Made by a program: the position numbers and the translations under genes. Of a DNA stretch of 64,000 bases, positions 26,349 through 38,809 are shown piece by piece. The notes under the pieces are model-generated. The model worked only from the letters and a program-made list of their open reading frames with translations. It ran no database searches and was not told the DNA's origin. This DNA comes from Planctomycetota bacterium (GTDB taxonomy: Bacteria > Planctomycetota > J058 > JAJDCQ01). Numbering within the stretch: the first letter of the stretch is position 1; every line of letters starts with the position of its first letter. The DNA is taken from the NCBI GenBank assembly GCA_029260755.1, contig JAJDCQ010000136.1, forward strand, positions 1 to 64,000, given 5' to 3'.

Positions 26349-29300
26349 ATGAGCCACCTCCGACGACATCTCCGGCTGCTAACCGCGACCCTCGTCGCCT
26401 CGATCGTCCTCCTCGCTCCGACCGGCCCCGCCCACGCGCAGGCGCCGACGCCGCCGACGCCGCCCGCGCCCCTGACGGCCGCCGAGGTCAACGCCCTCAT
26501 CGAGCAGCTCGCGAGCGACCCCTCCCTCGACGAGGCGGCCCGGGTCACCCTCAAGGCGATCTACGACGAGGCCCTCGCCAACATCGGCCGGGCCGACGAG
26601 CTCACGCGCGTCGCCGCGGACTTCGAGCGCGAGATCGCCGAGGCGCCCGGGCGGATCGAGTCGATCCGCACCGAGCTGGCCACGCCTCCGGCGGAGCCGG
26701 CCCCCGAGGCTCCGCCCGAGGCGACCCTCGCCCAGGTCGAGCAGCTCGCCGCCGAGGCCGACGCGAACCTGACGGCCGCCCGCGCCGAGGTGGAGAAGCT
26801 CCGGGCCGAGGCGAAGCGGCGGGGCGAGCGGATGCCGTCGTTGACCGAGGCGCTCACCGCCGTCCGGCGCCGCGTCGCCGAGCTCGACGAGGCGCTCCTC
26901 GCCCCGATCGAGCAGACTCCGGAGCCGCGGGCGCGGCGCGTCCGTCTCCGGACGCAACGCCAGGTCGTCGCCGCCGAGCTCGCCTCGGCCGACGCCGAGC
27001 TCCGGAGCTACGAGGCACGGAAGGACCTCCTCGTCGCGCGGACCGACCGATGGAGCCGTCGCGTGACGGTCGCCGAGAAGGCCGTCACGGCGTGGCGGAA
27101 GGTGGTCGCCGCCCGCCGGGAGCTCGAGGCGGCCAAGGCCGCCGCGGAGGCCGAGCGGCTCCGCGTCGAGGCCACTCGCCAGAGCCCCGAGGTCCAGGCG
27201 CTCGCCGAGCGGAACCGCGTCCTCGCGGCGCTCCGGACCGGCGAGTCGGGCACCTCGGGACGGATCGGGGCGTTCGCGCGGGAGCGCGCGGCGATGGAGG
27301 CGCGCCTCGCCGAGCTGCGGAACGGGGTCCGGAGCGTGCGCCTCAAGGTCGCCGCGGCGGGCCTGACCAACGCCATGGGGCTGCTCCTTCGACGCCAGCT
27401 CGAGAACCTCCCCGACGTGGCGGAGCTCGAGGACGGCCTCGACGCGCGGGAGGAGACGGTCTCCGACGTGCAGTTCCAGCTCGTCCTCCGCGAGGAGGAC
27501 CGGGCCGACGCGGGTGACATCGAGCAGAGCGTGGCCGAGTTCCTCGCCCGACACGGCGAGAGCCTCGACGAGGTCGCGCGCACGACGACCGAGCGGGTCG
27601 TCCGCGAGGCGTTCACGGCGCGACGAGACTCCCTCGACGCCCTCATCAACGACTACCAGACGCTCTTCCGCTCCCTCGTCGACCTCGATCAGGCGGCCCG
27701 CACCCTCATCGAGGAGTCGAACCTTCATCGGCGCTGGATCGAGGAGCGCATCCTCTGGGTCCGGAGCGTCACCGGGCGAGCCACGCCCCAGCCCGGCGAC
27801 GCGCTCGACGGCGCGCGCTGGCTCGTCGATCCGGGCGCCTGGGGCCGCGGCCTGGCGGCGGCCGGGCGCGACCTCCTCGGCCGGTGGCTCCAGATCGCCT
27901 TCGGTCTGGTTCTCCTCGCCGGCCTGGTCGTCCTCCGGCTCCGCACGACGAAGACGATGGCGAAGGGCATCGAGGCGCTCGGGTCGCCGACCGATCAGCT
28001 CGGCTCGACCCTGGTCGCCATGCTCGTCCTCGCCCTCCGCGCAGCGACCCTCCCCGCGATCATCTGGATCATCTCCGCCGCCCTCGCCGCGCCGCCGGGG
28101 CAGCCTGCCCAGGTCGCCGCGGTCGCCTTCGGCCTGCGGGTGGTCGTGTTCGTCCTCGTCCCGATGGAGCTGATCCGGCTGACCCTCGTCCCCGACGGTC
28201 CGGGGCCGACTCACTTCGGCTGGTCGAGCGAGGCGTGCAGCCACGTTCGCCGTCACCTCCGCTGGTTCATCCCGCTCCGCGCGGTCACCGTCCTGATCGC
28301 GGTCGCGATGGACGCGCAGGAGGAGAACATCCTCTGGAACGACGCCCTCGGACGGATCGCGTTCGTGGTGAGCGTCGTCGGGCTCGCGGCGCTCCTCGCG
28401 GTCATCTTGCGCCCCGGCGCGCCGATCACGACCCGTGCCATTGCCGCCGGTCCCAAGACCTGGTTCGTCAGGCTCCGACGGCTGTGGTACCCCGTCGCCA
28501 TCGCGCTCCCGCTCGCGCTCGGCGCGGTGGCCCTCCGGGGTTACTACTACACGGCGCTCCAGCTCCTCATCCGGCTCAACCTGACCCTCTCGCTCGTCCT
28601 CGGGCTGGTGGTGGCGAACGCCCTCTTCCTGCGCTGGCTCAGCCTCGCCGCCGCGAGGCTCCGGCGCGAGGAGGCGGCGAAGATCGCGGAGGCGGAGGCG
28701 GCCGCGGCCGCGGCGGGGGCGGACAACGTCCCGACCGCGCTGTCGGGGGCGCCCCTCGACGAGGGCTCGGACGACGGACCCGCCGCCGGAAAGCTCCAGT
28801 GGACGGCGTCGGGTCGCTTCGTCGCCGTCGGCGCCGAGCGCCCGCAGGTCGACATCCTCGACGTCCAGAGCCGACAGCTCTTCGGGACGGCGATGACGAT
28901 CGTCCTGATCATCTTCGGCTGGCTGATCTGGGACGACGTCCTCCCCGCCCTGAGCCGGCTCGATCGATTCCAGGTGTGGCCGGAGCTCGCCCTCCTCGAC
29001 GATCCCTCCCTCGACGACGACGCGGCGCTCGCGGCGACGCTCGCGCCGGCGCCCGAGCCGCCCACCTCGCCAGACGGCGGCGGCGGCAACGGCGGAGCCG
29101 GATCGAGCGTATCCCCGACGGCCGGCATGATTCCCGGCGGGCTCGCCGCGCCGAGCGAGCCGTCGATCCTCCCCACGCCCGAGACGGTCACCGTCGCCGA
29201 CCTCGGTCTGACCGTCCTGATCCTCATCTTCACCTTCGCGCTGGCAAAGAACGTGCCCGCCCTCCTCGAGATCCTCGTCCTCGGACGCCTGCCCCTCGAC

Positions 29301-30062
29301 GCGGGCGCCCGGTACGCGGTGACCACGATCGTCCGCTACCTCTTCGTCCTGATCGGGCTGCCCTTCGCCTTCGCCGCGGTCGGGATCCACTGGGAGAGCG
29401 TCCAGTGGCTCGCCGCCGCCCTCACCTTCGGCCTCGCGTTCGGGCTCCAGGAGATCTTCGCGAACTTCATCTCGGGGCTGATCATCCTCTTCGAGCGCCC
29501 GGTCCGCGTCGGGGACGTCGTCACGGTCGGCGAGACGACGGGGACGGTCACCCGGATCCAGATGCGGGCGACGACCGTGATGGACTTCGACCGCAAGGAG
29601 AAGATCATCCCGAACAAGACGTTCGTGACCGCCGACGTGGTGAACTGGGTCCTCTCCGACCCCGTTCTCCGGGTCGTGATCCCGGTCGGAGTCGCCTACG
29701 GCTCCGACATCGCCCGCGTCCGCCGGATCCTCCTCCGGGCCGCGAACGACCACAGCGAGGTGCTCGCGGAGCCGGAGCCGTCGGCCTTCGTGATGCGATA
29801 CGGCGCGAGCGCGATCGAGTTCGACCTCCGCGTGTTCGTGGGCGACGTCAACCGGTTCGTCATCATCCGCCACGATCTCCTCGCCCGCATCACCTCCGCC
29901 TTCAAGCACGCGGGCATCGAGGTCGCCTTCCCGCAGCTCGACCTCCACATCCGATCGAGCAAGATCCCGCTCACCCAGCCGCCGCCGCCCTCGCCCCCGC
30001 CGTCACCCGACAGGCCGCGCGAGCCAGCCACAGGAACCGCCCCCGAGGAGCCGCCCCTTTGA
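26349..30062 (+). CDS. MscS-family mechanosensitive ion channel, large periplasmic-domain type
   Basis: The product has 1237 residues. A signal peptide (ending AHA, about residue 30) is followed by about 450 residues of periplasmic coiled coil rich in Ala, Glu and Arg. A long membrane region with many helices follows (about 505-1000), interrupted by an acidic Gly-rich loop. The C-terminal MscS core is clear: the pore helix and beta-domain carry FGLQEIFANFISGLIILFE, RPVRVGDVV and the IPNK segment before strand VVNW. This layout resembles E. coli MscK and MscM. It should open under membrane tension to release ions. The TGA at 30060-30062 overlaps the TTG start of corA. Confidence 0.9.
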   Translation: MSHLRRHLRLLTATLVASIVLLAPTGPAHAQAPTPPTPPAPLTAAEVNALIEQLASDPSLDEAARVTLKAIYDEALANIGRADELTRVAADFEREIAEAPGRIESIRTELATPPAEPAPEAPPEATLAQVEQLAAEADANLTAARAEVEKLRAEAKRRGERMPSLTEALTAVRRRVAELDEALLAPIEQTPEPRARRVRLRTQRQVVAAELASADAELRSYEARKDLLVARTDRWSRRVTVAEKAVTAWRKVVAARRELEAAKAAAEAERLRVEATRQSPEVQALAERNRVLAALRTGESGTSGRIGAFARERAAMEARLAELRNGVRSVRLKVAAAGLTNAMGLLLRRQLENLPDVAELEDGLDAREETVSDVQFQLVLREEDRADAGDIEQSVAEFLARHGESLDEVARTTTERVVREAFTARRDSLDALINDYQTLFRSLVDLDQAARTLIEESNLHRRWIEERILWVRSVTGRATPQPGDALDGARWLVDPGAWGRGLAAAGRDLLGRWLQIAFGLVLLAGLVVLRLRTTKTMAKGIEALGSPTDQLGSTLVAMLVLALRAATLPAIIWIISAALAAPPGQPAQVAAVAFGLRVVVFVLVPMELIRLTLVPDGPGPTHFGWSSEACSHVRRHLRWFIPLRAVTVLIAVAMDAQEENILWNDALGRIAFVVSVVGLAALLAVILRPGAPITTRAIAAGPKTWFVRLRRLWYPVAIALPLALGAVALRGYYYTALQLLIRLNLTLSLVLGLVVANALFLRWLSLAAARLRREEAAKIAEAEAAAAAAGADNVPTALSGAPLDEGSDDGPAAGKLQWTASGRFVAVGAERPQVDILDVQSRQLFGTAMTIVLIIFGWLIWDDVLPALSRLDRFQVWPELALLDDPSLDDDAALAATLAPAPEPPTSPDGGGGNGGAGSSVSPTAGMIPGGLAAPSEPSILPTPETVTVADLGLTVLILIFTFALAKNVPALLEILVLGRLPLDAGARYAVTTIVRYLFVLIGLPFAFAAVGIHWESVQWLAAALTFGLAFGLQEIFANFISGLIILFERPVRVGDVVTVGETTGTVTRIQMRATTVMDFDRKEKIIPNKTFVTADVVNWVLSDPVLRVVIPVGVAYGSDIARVRRILLRAANDHSEVLAEPEPSAFVMRYGASAIEFDLRVFVGDVNRFVIIRHDLLARITSAFKHAGIEVAFPQLDLHIRSSKIPLTQPPPPSPPPSPDRPREPATGTAPEEPPL
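30045..30050 (+). promoter_or_regulatory. Ribosome binding site that fixes the corA TTG start
   Basis: GAGGAG lies 8 nt before TTG 30059, inside the 3' end of the MscS gene. The ideal spacing supports the TTG start of the CorA protein over any upstream start in the same open frame, which extends back to 27884 as a shadow of the MscS gene. Confidence 0.6.
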
Positions 30063-31129
30063 ATCTCACGGTCAAGGGAAGCGCCCAGCGCTACGGGCAG
30101 CATCCCGGCTCGCTCATCCACGTCGGCCCCCAGCGGGTCGAGGCGATCCGGATCCGCTTCATCGACTACGACCGGAAGGACCTCGAGGAGCGCGACGTCG
30201 AGACGGTCGACGAGTGCTTCCCGCTCCGGGGCCGGCCGACGGTCAGCTGGATCAACGTCGACGGGCTCCACGACGTCGCTTTGATCAGTCGCCTCGCGAA
30301 GGAGTTCGGGCTCCACCCGCTCCTCGTCGAGGACGTCGTGAACCCGAACCAGCGCGCGAAGGTCGACGACTTCGGCGAGCAGCTCTACGTCGTCGTCAAG
30401 ATGCTCCGCTGGAACGAGGAGGCCCGCCGGGTCGAGGGGGATCAGTTCAGCGTGGTCCTCGGCGACGGGTTCGTCCTGACGTTCCAGGAGTGCTACGGCG
30501 ACGTCCTCGAGCCGGTCCGCGAGCGCATCCGAAAGAAGGTGGGGCGGATCCGGAAGCTCGGCTCCGACTACCTCGCCTACGCCCTCCTCGACGCGGTCGT
30601 CGACGGCTACTTCGTCGTCCTCGAGCGGGTCGGCGAGCAGATCGAGGCGCTCGAGGACCGGATCATGACGATCCGCGGCGGCCAGGGCGACCTCCTCGAG
30701 CGGATCCACGCCCTCCGGCGCGACGTGACCTACCTCCGCAAGCTCCTCGGTCCCGTCCGGGAGCTCGCCGCCGAGCTCGAGCGCGGAGGGAACTCGCGGA
30801 TCACCGAGGAGGTGATGCCCTACCTCCGCGACCTCTCGGACCACGCGATCCGCGTCGACGAGCACGTCGCCTCCTACCGCGAGCTCGTCTCGGGCCTCCA
30901 GGACGTCCATCTCGTCCTGATGAGCAACAAGATGAACGAGATCATGAAGGTGCTGACGATCTTCGCGGCCATCTTCATCCCGCTCACGTTCATCGCGGGC
31001 ATCTACGGCATGAACTTCGACTACATGCCCGAGACGAAGCTCGCGTGGGGCTATCCGGCCGCCCTGGGCGCGATGGTCCTGACGGCGGCGGGGCTGCTCT
31101 TCTTCTTCCGGCGGAAGGGCTGGATCTAG
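30059..31129 (+). CDS. corA: CorA-family magnesium/cobalt transporter
   Basis: The product has 356 residues. An N-terminal alpha/beta cytoplasmic domain is followed by long helices and two C-terminal membrane helices. The loop between them starts with the diagnostic G-M-N (in IYGMNFDYMPE, about residue 317). The last residues are basic (RRKGWI), as usual for CorA, whose tail lies in the cytoplasm. It should form a pentameric Mg2+ channel. The start is TTG 30059 in a TTGA overlap with the MscS stop. The pairing of a tension-gated channel and a divalent cation channel suggests a common role in ionic homeostasis after osmotic shifts. Confidence 0.9.
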   Translation: MNLTVKGSAQRYGQHPGSLIHVGPQRVEAIRIRFIDYDRKDLEERDVETVDECFPLRGRPTVSWINVDGLHDVALISRLAKEFGLHPLLVEDVVNPNQRAKVDDFGEQLYVVVKMLRWNEEARRVEGDQFSVVLGDGFVLTFQECYGDVLEPVRERIRKKVGRIRKLGSDYLAYALLDAVVDGYFVVLERVGEQIEALEDRIMTIRGGQGDLLERIHALRRDVTYLRKLLGPVRELAAELERGGNSRITEEVMPYLRDLSDHAIRVDEHVASYRELVSGLQDVHLVLMSNKMNEIMKVLTIFAAIFIPLTFIAGIYGMNFDYMPETKLAWGYPAALGAMVLTAAGLLFFFRRKGWI

Positions 31130-31150
31130 CCAGCCCGCGGACCGGTCCCG

Positions 31151-31180
31151 TTGCCCGCCTCGGTCCGCCGGCGCTATCCT
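31151..31180 (+). promoter_or_regulatory. Possible sigma-70-like promoter upstream of the PA14-like kinase
   Basis: TTGCCC (31151-31156) and TATCCT (31175-31180) are separated by 18 nt, in the 74-bp gap between corA and the kinase ATG at 31204. Leader length would be about 17 nt. This is motif-based only. Confidence 0.4.
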
Positions 31181-31203
31181 CGCATCGGCGGGAGCCCCCG
31201 ACG

Positions 31204-35277
<4,074 letters not shown>

Positions 35278-35386
35278 GCGATCCGACCGGCGTCGGGCCG
35301 CGCTCATCGAGAGCGGCTCGGGGATCCATCGGCGCCGGGGAGCTATCATCGGAGGAGGCCACCATCGCGGCGAGCCGTCGATCGAG

Positions 35387-38300
35387 ATGACCCGAGACCG
35401 CCGAGACCGACCACGCAGGGGATCCGAGCGGGCGAGCCCGCCCGCGGCGCTGCGCTGCGCCGGGTGCTCTCTCGATGTGCGGATCCCGGGAGCGCGCCCC
35501 GGCGAGACGCTCCGCTGCCCGCGATGCGGCGCGCCGCTCGCGCCCGGGGCGACCGCCCCCGTTCCCCCGAGCGCGCCGCCCGCGAGCCGCCAGCCGACCA
35601 TGCCGGTGCGGCCCCCCGATCCGAGCCCGCGCCGGGTCTCCTCCCGCCGGGGGACCGCGCCGCGCGCCCGTCCGCCCTCGGCGCCTCCATCGGCGCCGGC
35701 CGGCCCGCCCGTCCCCCCGAGGCGCCCGCCGGAGATTCCGCGGCTGGGCGCCGCGTCCCCGCGGCCGCTCGACGGCGGCGCGCTCCGGGAGCCGCCGTCG
35801 TCGATGCGACGGCGCCCCGCGGCGATCGGACGGTTCGCCGTCCAGGCGGAGGTCGGACGCGGCGGCATGGGCGTCGTCTATCGCGGCTGGGACGAGGACC
35901 TCGCCCGGGCCGTCGCGATCAAGGTCGTCCTCGACACCAGCCTCGACGATGACACCGACCGAGCGCGCTTCCTCCGGGAGGCGCGGGTCTGCGCCCGCCT
36001 CGCCCACCCTGGCATCGTCTCGGTCTACGAGGTCGGGGAGCACGAGGGGAGCCCGTATCTGGTCATGGACTTCGTGACCGGCGAGAGCCTCGAGGACGCC
36101 CTCGCCCGCGGCCTCAAGCCGCGTCGGATCGCCGAGATCCTCCGCGACGTCGCGACCGCGCTCGACCACGCCCATCGCCACGGCGTCGTCCACCGCGATG
36201 TGAAGCCGCACAACATCCTGATCGACCTCCACGGCAAGGCGGTCCTGACCGACTTCGGCCTCGCCCACGACGCGCGCCAGAACGAGATCACCCGGACCGG
36301 CGACATCGTCGGCACGCCCGCCTACATGGCTCCCGAGCAGGCCGGCGGCTCGCGGGTGGAGGTCGGGGCGGCGACCGACGTCTGGGCGCTCGGCGCCGTC
36401 CTCTACCGCGCGCTCACCGGCCGCCCGCCGTTCGAGGGCGAGAAGGCGATGGTCGTCCTCCACCAGATCATCACCTGTGAGCCCGACCCGCCCCGGCAGA
36501 TCGACCCGACGGTGCACCCCGACCTCGAGACGATCGCGCTCAAGTGCCTCGAGAAGAACCCGGCCCGGCGCTACCCGTCGGCGGCCGCCGTCGCGCGCGA
36601 GCTCGGCCGCATGCTCGCCGGTCGCCGGATCCACGCCCGCCCGCTCGGACCGGGCGGAAAGCTGCTGCGCTGGGCCGGTCGCAATCAGCTCATCGCGGGC
36701 TTGTTCGCGGCGCTCGTCGTCGTCCTGATCGGGTCGACCGCGACCGTCGTGACCCTCCTCACGCGCCGCGACTCGGCGGTCGGACCGATCAATCCGCCGA
36801 TCGCCGGGGCGAGCGGGTTGCGTTCTCCCCCGCCGGGCCTCGGCGCGACCAGCGGCCCGCGACCGACCTCCGAGCCGTCCGAGGGCGAGATCGCCCCGAC
36901 GGCGGAGGCTCGCGCCGCCGAGCTCGAGGCGCTCCTCGAGAGCGTCCGACGGGCCGAGCTCGCCCCCGGCGAGACGGCCTGGGTCCGGGGAATCGCGACG
37001 TTCGAGGCGGTCGGCGGCGAGGTCGCCGCGCGGGCGGCCGCCGACGCCCTCCACGCCGTCAGCCTGGAGCTCCACCGCGTGACGGTCGCCCTCCACGCGG
37101 ACGCCGCCATCCCGACGCCGGACGAGGCGCGGATCGGGCTCGAGCCGATCGAGGGGCTCGAGGAGGCGTTCGCGGAGCTGCTCTCGCTCGGCCCCGACGA
37201 GCGCCCATCGACGGGCGCGGGCGGGAAGATCGCCGAGGCGGCCCGCCGCCTCGAAGCCCGCCGCGCCCTCACCCACGACCATCAGGTCAACACGCGTCCT
37301 CCGGGCGCTCCCGAGATCATCGCGCGGGCGCAGCTCGACCAGCTCGGACACGGCACCGGCGTGGGCGGCGACCGTCTCCGGCTCGCGCGCTTCTGCGCCG
37401 ACGTGCTCGTCCGCCTCCACGCGGTGAAGCTCGGCGTCCCCGCCCTCGGCCGCCACGTCCGGGTCGAGGCGGACCCGCTCCGGGCGGCCGTCTCCGGCGT
37501 TGCCCTCGCCCGGCTCGGCGGCGTCGAGGCGAGGGCGTGGCTCGACGAGGCGAAGCGACACTTCCCGCTGGCAGGCCCGTTCTGGGAGGAGGTCCTCCGC
37601 AGCCGCGCCGGGGAGACCGATGTCGAGGGCGCGGACGTCGTCCGGCTCCAGCGTCAGGCCCGGATTCACTTCGCCACCAACGACGTCGCGCGCGCCCTCG
37701 AGGACCTCGACCGGCTCATCGAGATCGGTCCCTCCGCCGACGACCTCCGTCTCCGCGGCTCGATCCACATGATCCGCGAGGCCTGGGACGCCGCCCTCGC
37801 CGACCTCGATCGCTCGCTCGAGCTCGACCCCAGGAACGCCCGCACCCTCGTCTCGAGGAGCGGCGCTCATCTCCACGACGGCGACGCCGACGCGGCCCTG
37901 CGCGACGCGATCGGCGCGATCGAGCTCTCGCCGAGCTCCTCCGAGGCGCGGATCGCAAGAGCCCTCGCCTATCAGGCCAAGGGCAACCCGAAGCGCGCGA
38001 TCGCGGACTTCACCCACGCGGCCCGCCTCGACCCTCGATCGAGCGAGGCCTGGAGCGGGCGAGCCCTCGCCAAGCGCGACGCGGGCGACCTCGAGGGCGC
38101 GCTCGAGGACTTCGCGAAGGCGCTCGAGATCGATCCCCGCGACTCGGTCGCCCTCGGCAACCGCGGGCTCATCAAGCTCGCCGCGGGCGACGGCGTGGGC
38201 GCGCTCGTCGACCTCCGGCGCGCCGTCGAGCTTCGCCCCCGCGACGTCCGCGCCCAGAACGCGCTCGGCCAGGCGCTCGTCGAGACGGGCGATCCCGCCG

Positions 38301-38809
38301 GCGCCGTCACCGTCTACGAGGAGGCCGTCGCCCTCGCCCCCCGCGACGCGATGTCGCGAAACGGGCTCGCCACCGCGCGCCTCGCCGCCGGCGACGCCGC
38401 GGGCGCCGCCGAGGACTTCGCCCGGGCGAGCGCCCTCGCGCCCCGGAACCCCATCGTCCTGAAGAACCTCGCCGACGCCCTCCGCGAGGCCGGCGACCCC
38501 CGCCGCGCCATCGAGGCGCTCGACCGCGCCCTCGTCCTCGCGCCGCGCGACGCCGACATCTGGGTCACGCGCGGCGGCGCCAAGCGGATCGCGGGTGACC
38601 CGCGCGGCGCGATCGCCGACTTCACCCGCGCCCTCGAGATCGACCCCGATCGCGCGCGGTCCTGGCTCGGCCTCGCCGTCGCCCGGCAGGACATCGGCGA
38701 CCGCGCCGGGACGATCGATGCGCTCGAGCAGTTCCTCGCCCTCGCGCCGACGCACTCCTACGCGCCGGACGTCCGGGCGTGGCTCGCCAGGCTCCGCGGT
38801 TCGAAGTGA
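35387..38809 (+). CDS. Ser/Thr kinase with N-terminal zinc ribbon and long C-terminal TPR array
   Basis: The product has 1140 residues. Residues 20-50 form a zinc ribbon (C24/C27 and C44/C47, the latter in LRCPRCG) of the MJ0042 type. A Pro/Arg-rich linker leads to the kinase domain (about 145-415) with GRGGMGVV, K179, H269 and D271 of HRD, D289 of DFG and GTPAYMAPEQ. A membrane helix lies near 435-458. The exported part ends in about ten TPR units (about 764-1140) with repeated A-L-x-D-L/F-x-x-A-L-E-x-D-P motifs. Thus metal binding and the kinase are on the inside and the TPR scaffold on the outside. Its TGA overlaps the GTG start of the next kinase. Confidence 0.87.
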   Translation: MTRDRRDRPRRGSERASPPAALRCAGCSLDVRIPGARPGETLRCPRCGAPLAPGATAPVPPSAPPASRQPTMPVRPPDPSPRRVSSRRGTAPRARPPSAPPSAPAGPPVPPRRPPEIPRLGAASPRPLDGGALREPPSSMRRRPAAIGRFAVQAEVGRGGMGVVYRGWDEDLARAVAIKVVLDTSLDDDTDRARFLREARVCARLAHPGIVSVYEVGEHEGSPYLVMDFVTGESLEDALARGLKPRRIAEILRDVATALDHAHRHGVVHRDVKPHNILIDLHGKAVLTDFGLAHDARQNEITRTGDIVGTPAYMAPEQAGGSRVEVGAATDVWALGAVLYRALTGRPPFEGEKAMVVLHQIITCEPDPPRQIDPTVHPDLETIALKCLEKNPARRYPSAAAVARELGRMLAGRRIHARPLGPGGKLLRWAGRNQLIAGLFAALVVVLIGSTATVVTLLTRRDSAVGPINPPIAGASGLRSPPPGLGATSGPRPTSEPSEGEIAPTAEARAAELEALLESVRRAELAPGETAWVRGIATFEAVGGEVAARAAADALHAVSLELHRVTVALHADAAIPTPDEARIGLEPIEGLEEAFAELLSLGPDERPSTGAGGKIAEAARRLEARRALTHDHQVNTRPPGAPEIIARAQLDQLGHGTGVGGDRLRLARFCADVLVRLHAVKLGVPALGRHVRVEADPLRAAVSGVALARLGGVEARAWLDEAKRHFPLAGPFWEEVLRSRAGETDVEGADVVRLQRQARIHFATNDVARALEDLDRLIEIGPSADDLRLRGSIHMIREAWDAALADLDRSLELDPRNARTLVSRSGAHLHDGDADAALRDAIGAIELSPSSSEARIARALAYQAKGNPKRAIADFTHAARLDPRSSEAWSGRALAKRDAGDLEGALEDFAKALEIDPRDSVALGNRGLIKLAAGDGVGALVDLRRAVELRPRDVRAQNALGQALVETGDPAGAVTVYEEAVALAPRDAMSRNGLATARLAAGDAAGAAEDFARASALAPRNPIVLKNLADALREAGDPRRAIEALDRALVLAPRDADIWVTRGGAKRIAGDPRGAIADFTRALEIDPDRARSWLGLAVARQDIGDRAGTIDALEQFLALAPTHSYAPDVRAWLARLRGSK

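Noticed and set aside
26379..29948. A 1189-residue open frame antisense to the MscS gene, and similar long antisense frames elsewhere (908-2086, 2223-3713, 17721-21110).
   Set aside because: Very high GC at third positions suppresses stop codons on the opposite strand. These frames are rich in Arg, Gly, Asp and Glu, lack domains and mirror clear protein families.
38779..38808. GTG 38779 as start of the second FGE kinase.
   Set aside because: It would overlap the TPR kinase by 31 nt. GTG 38806 fits the NTGA overlap pattern of the other pairs.
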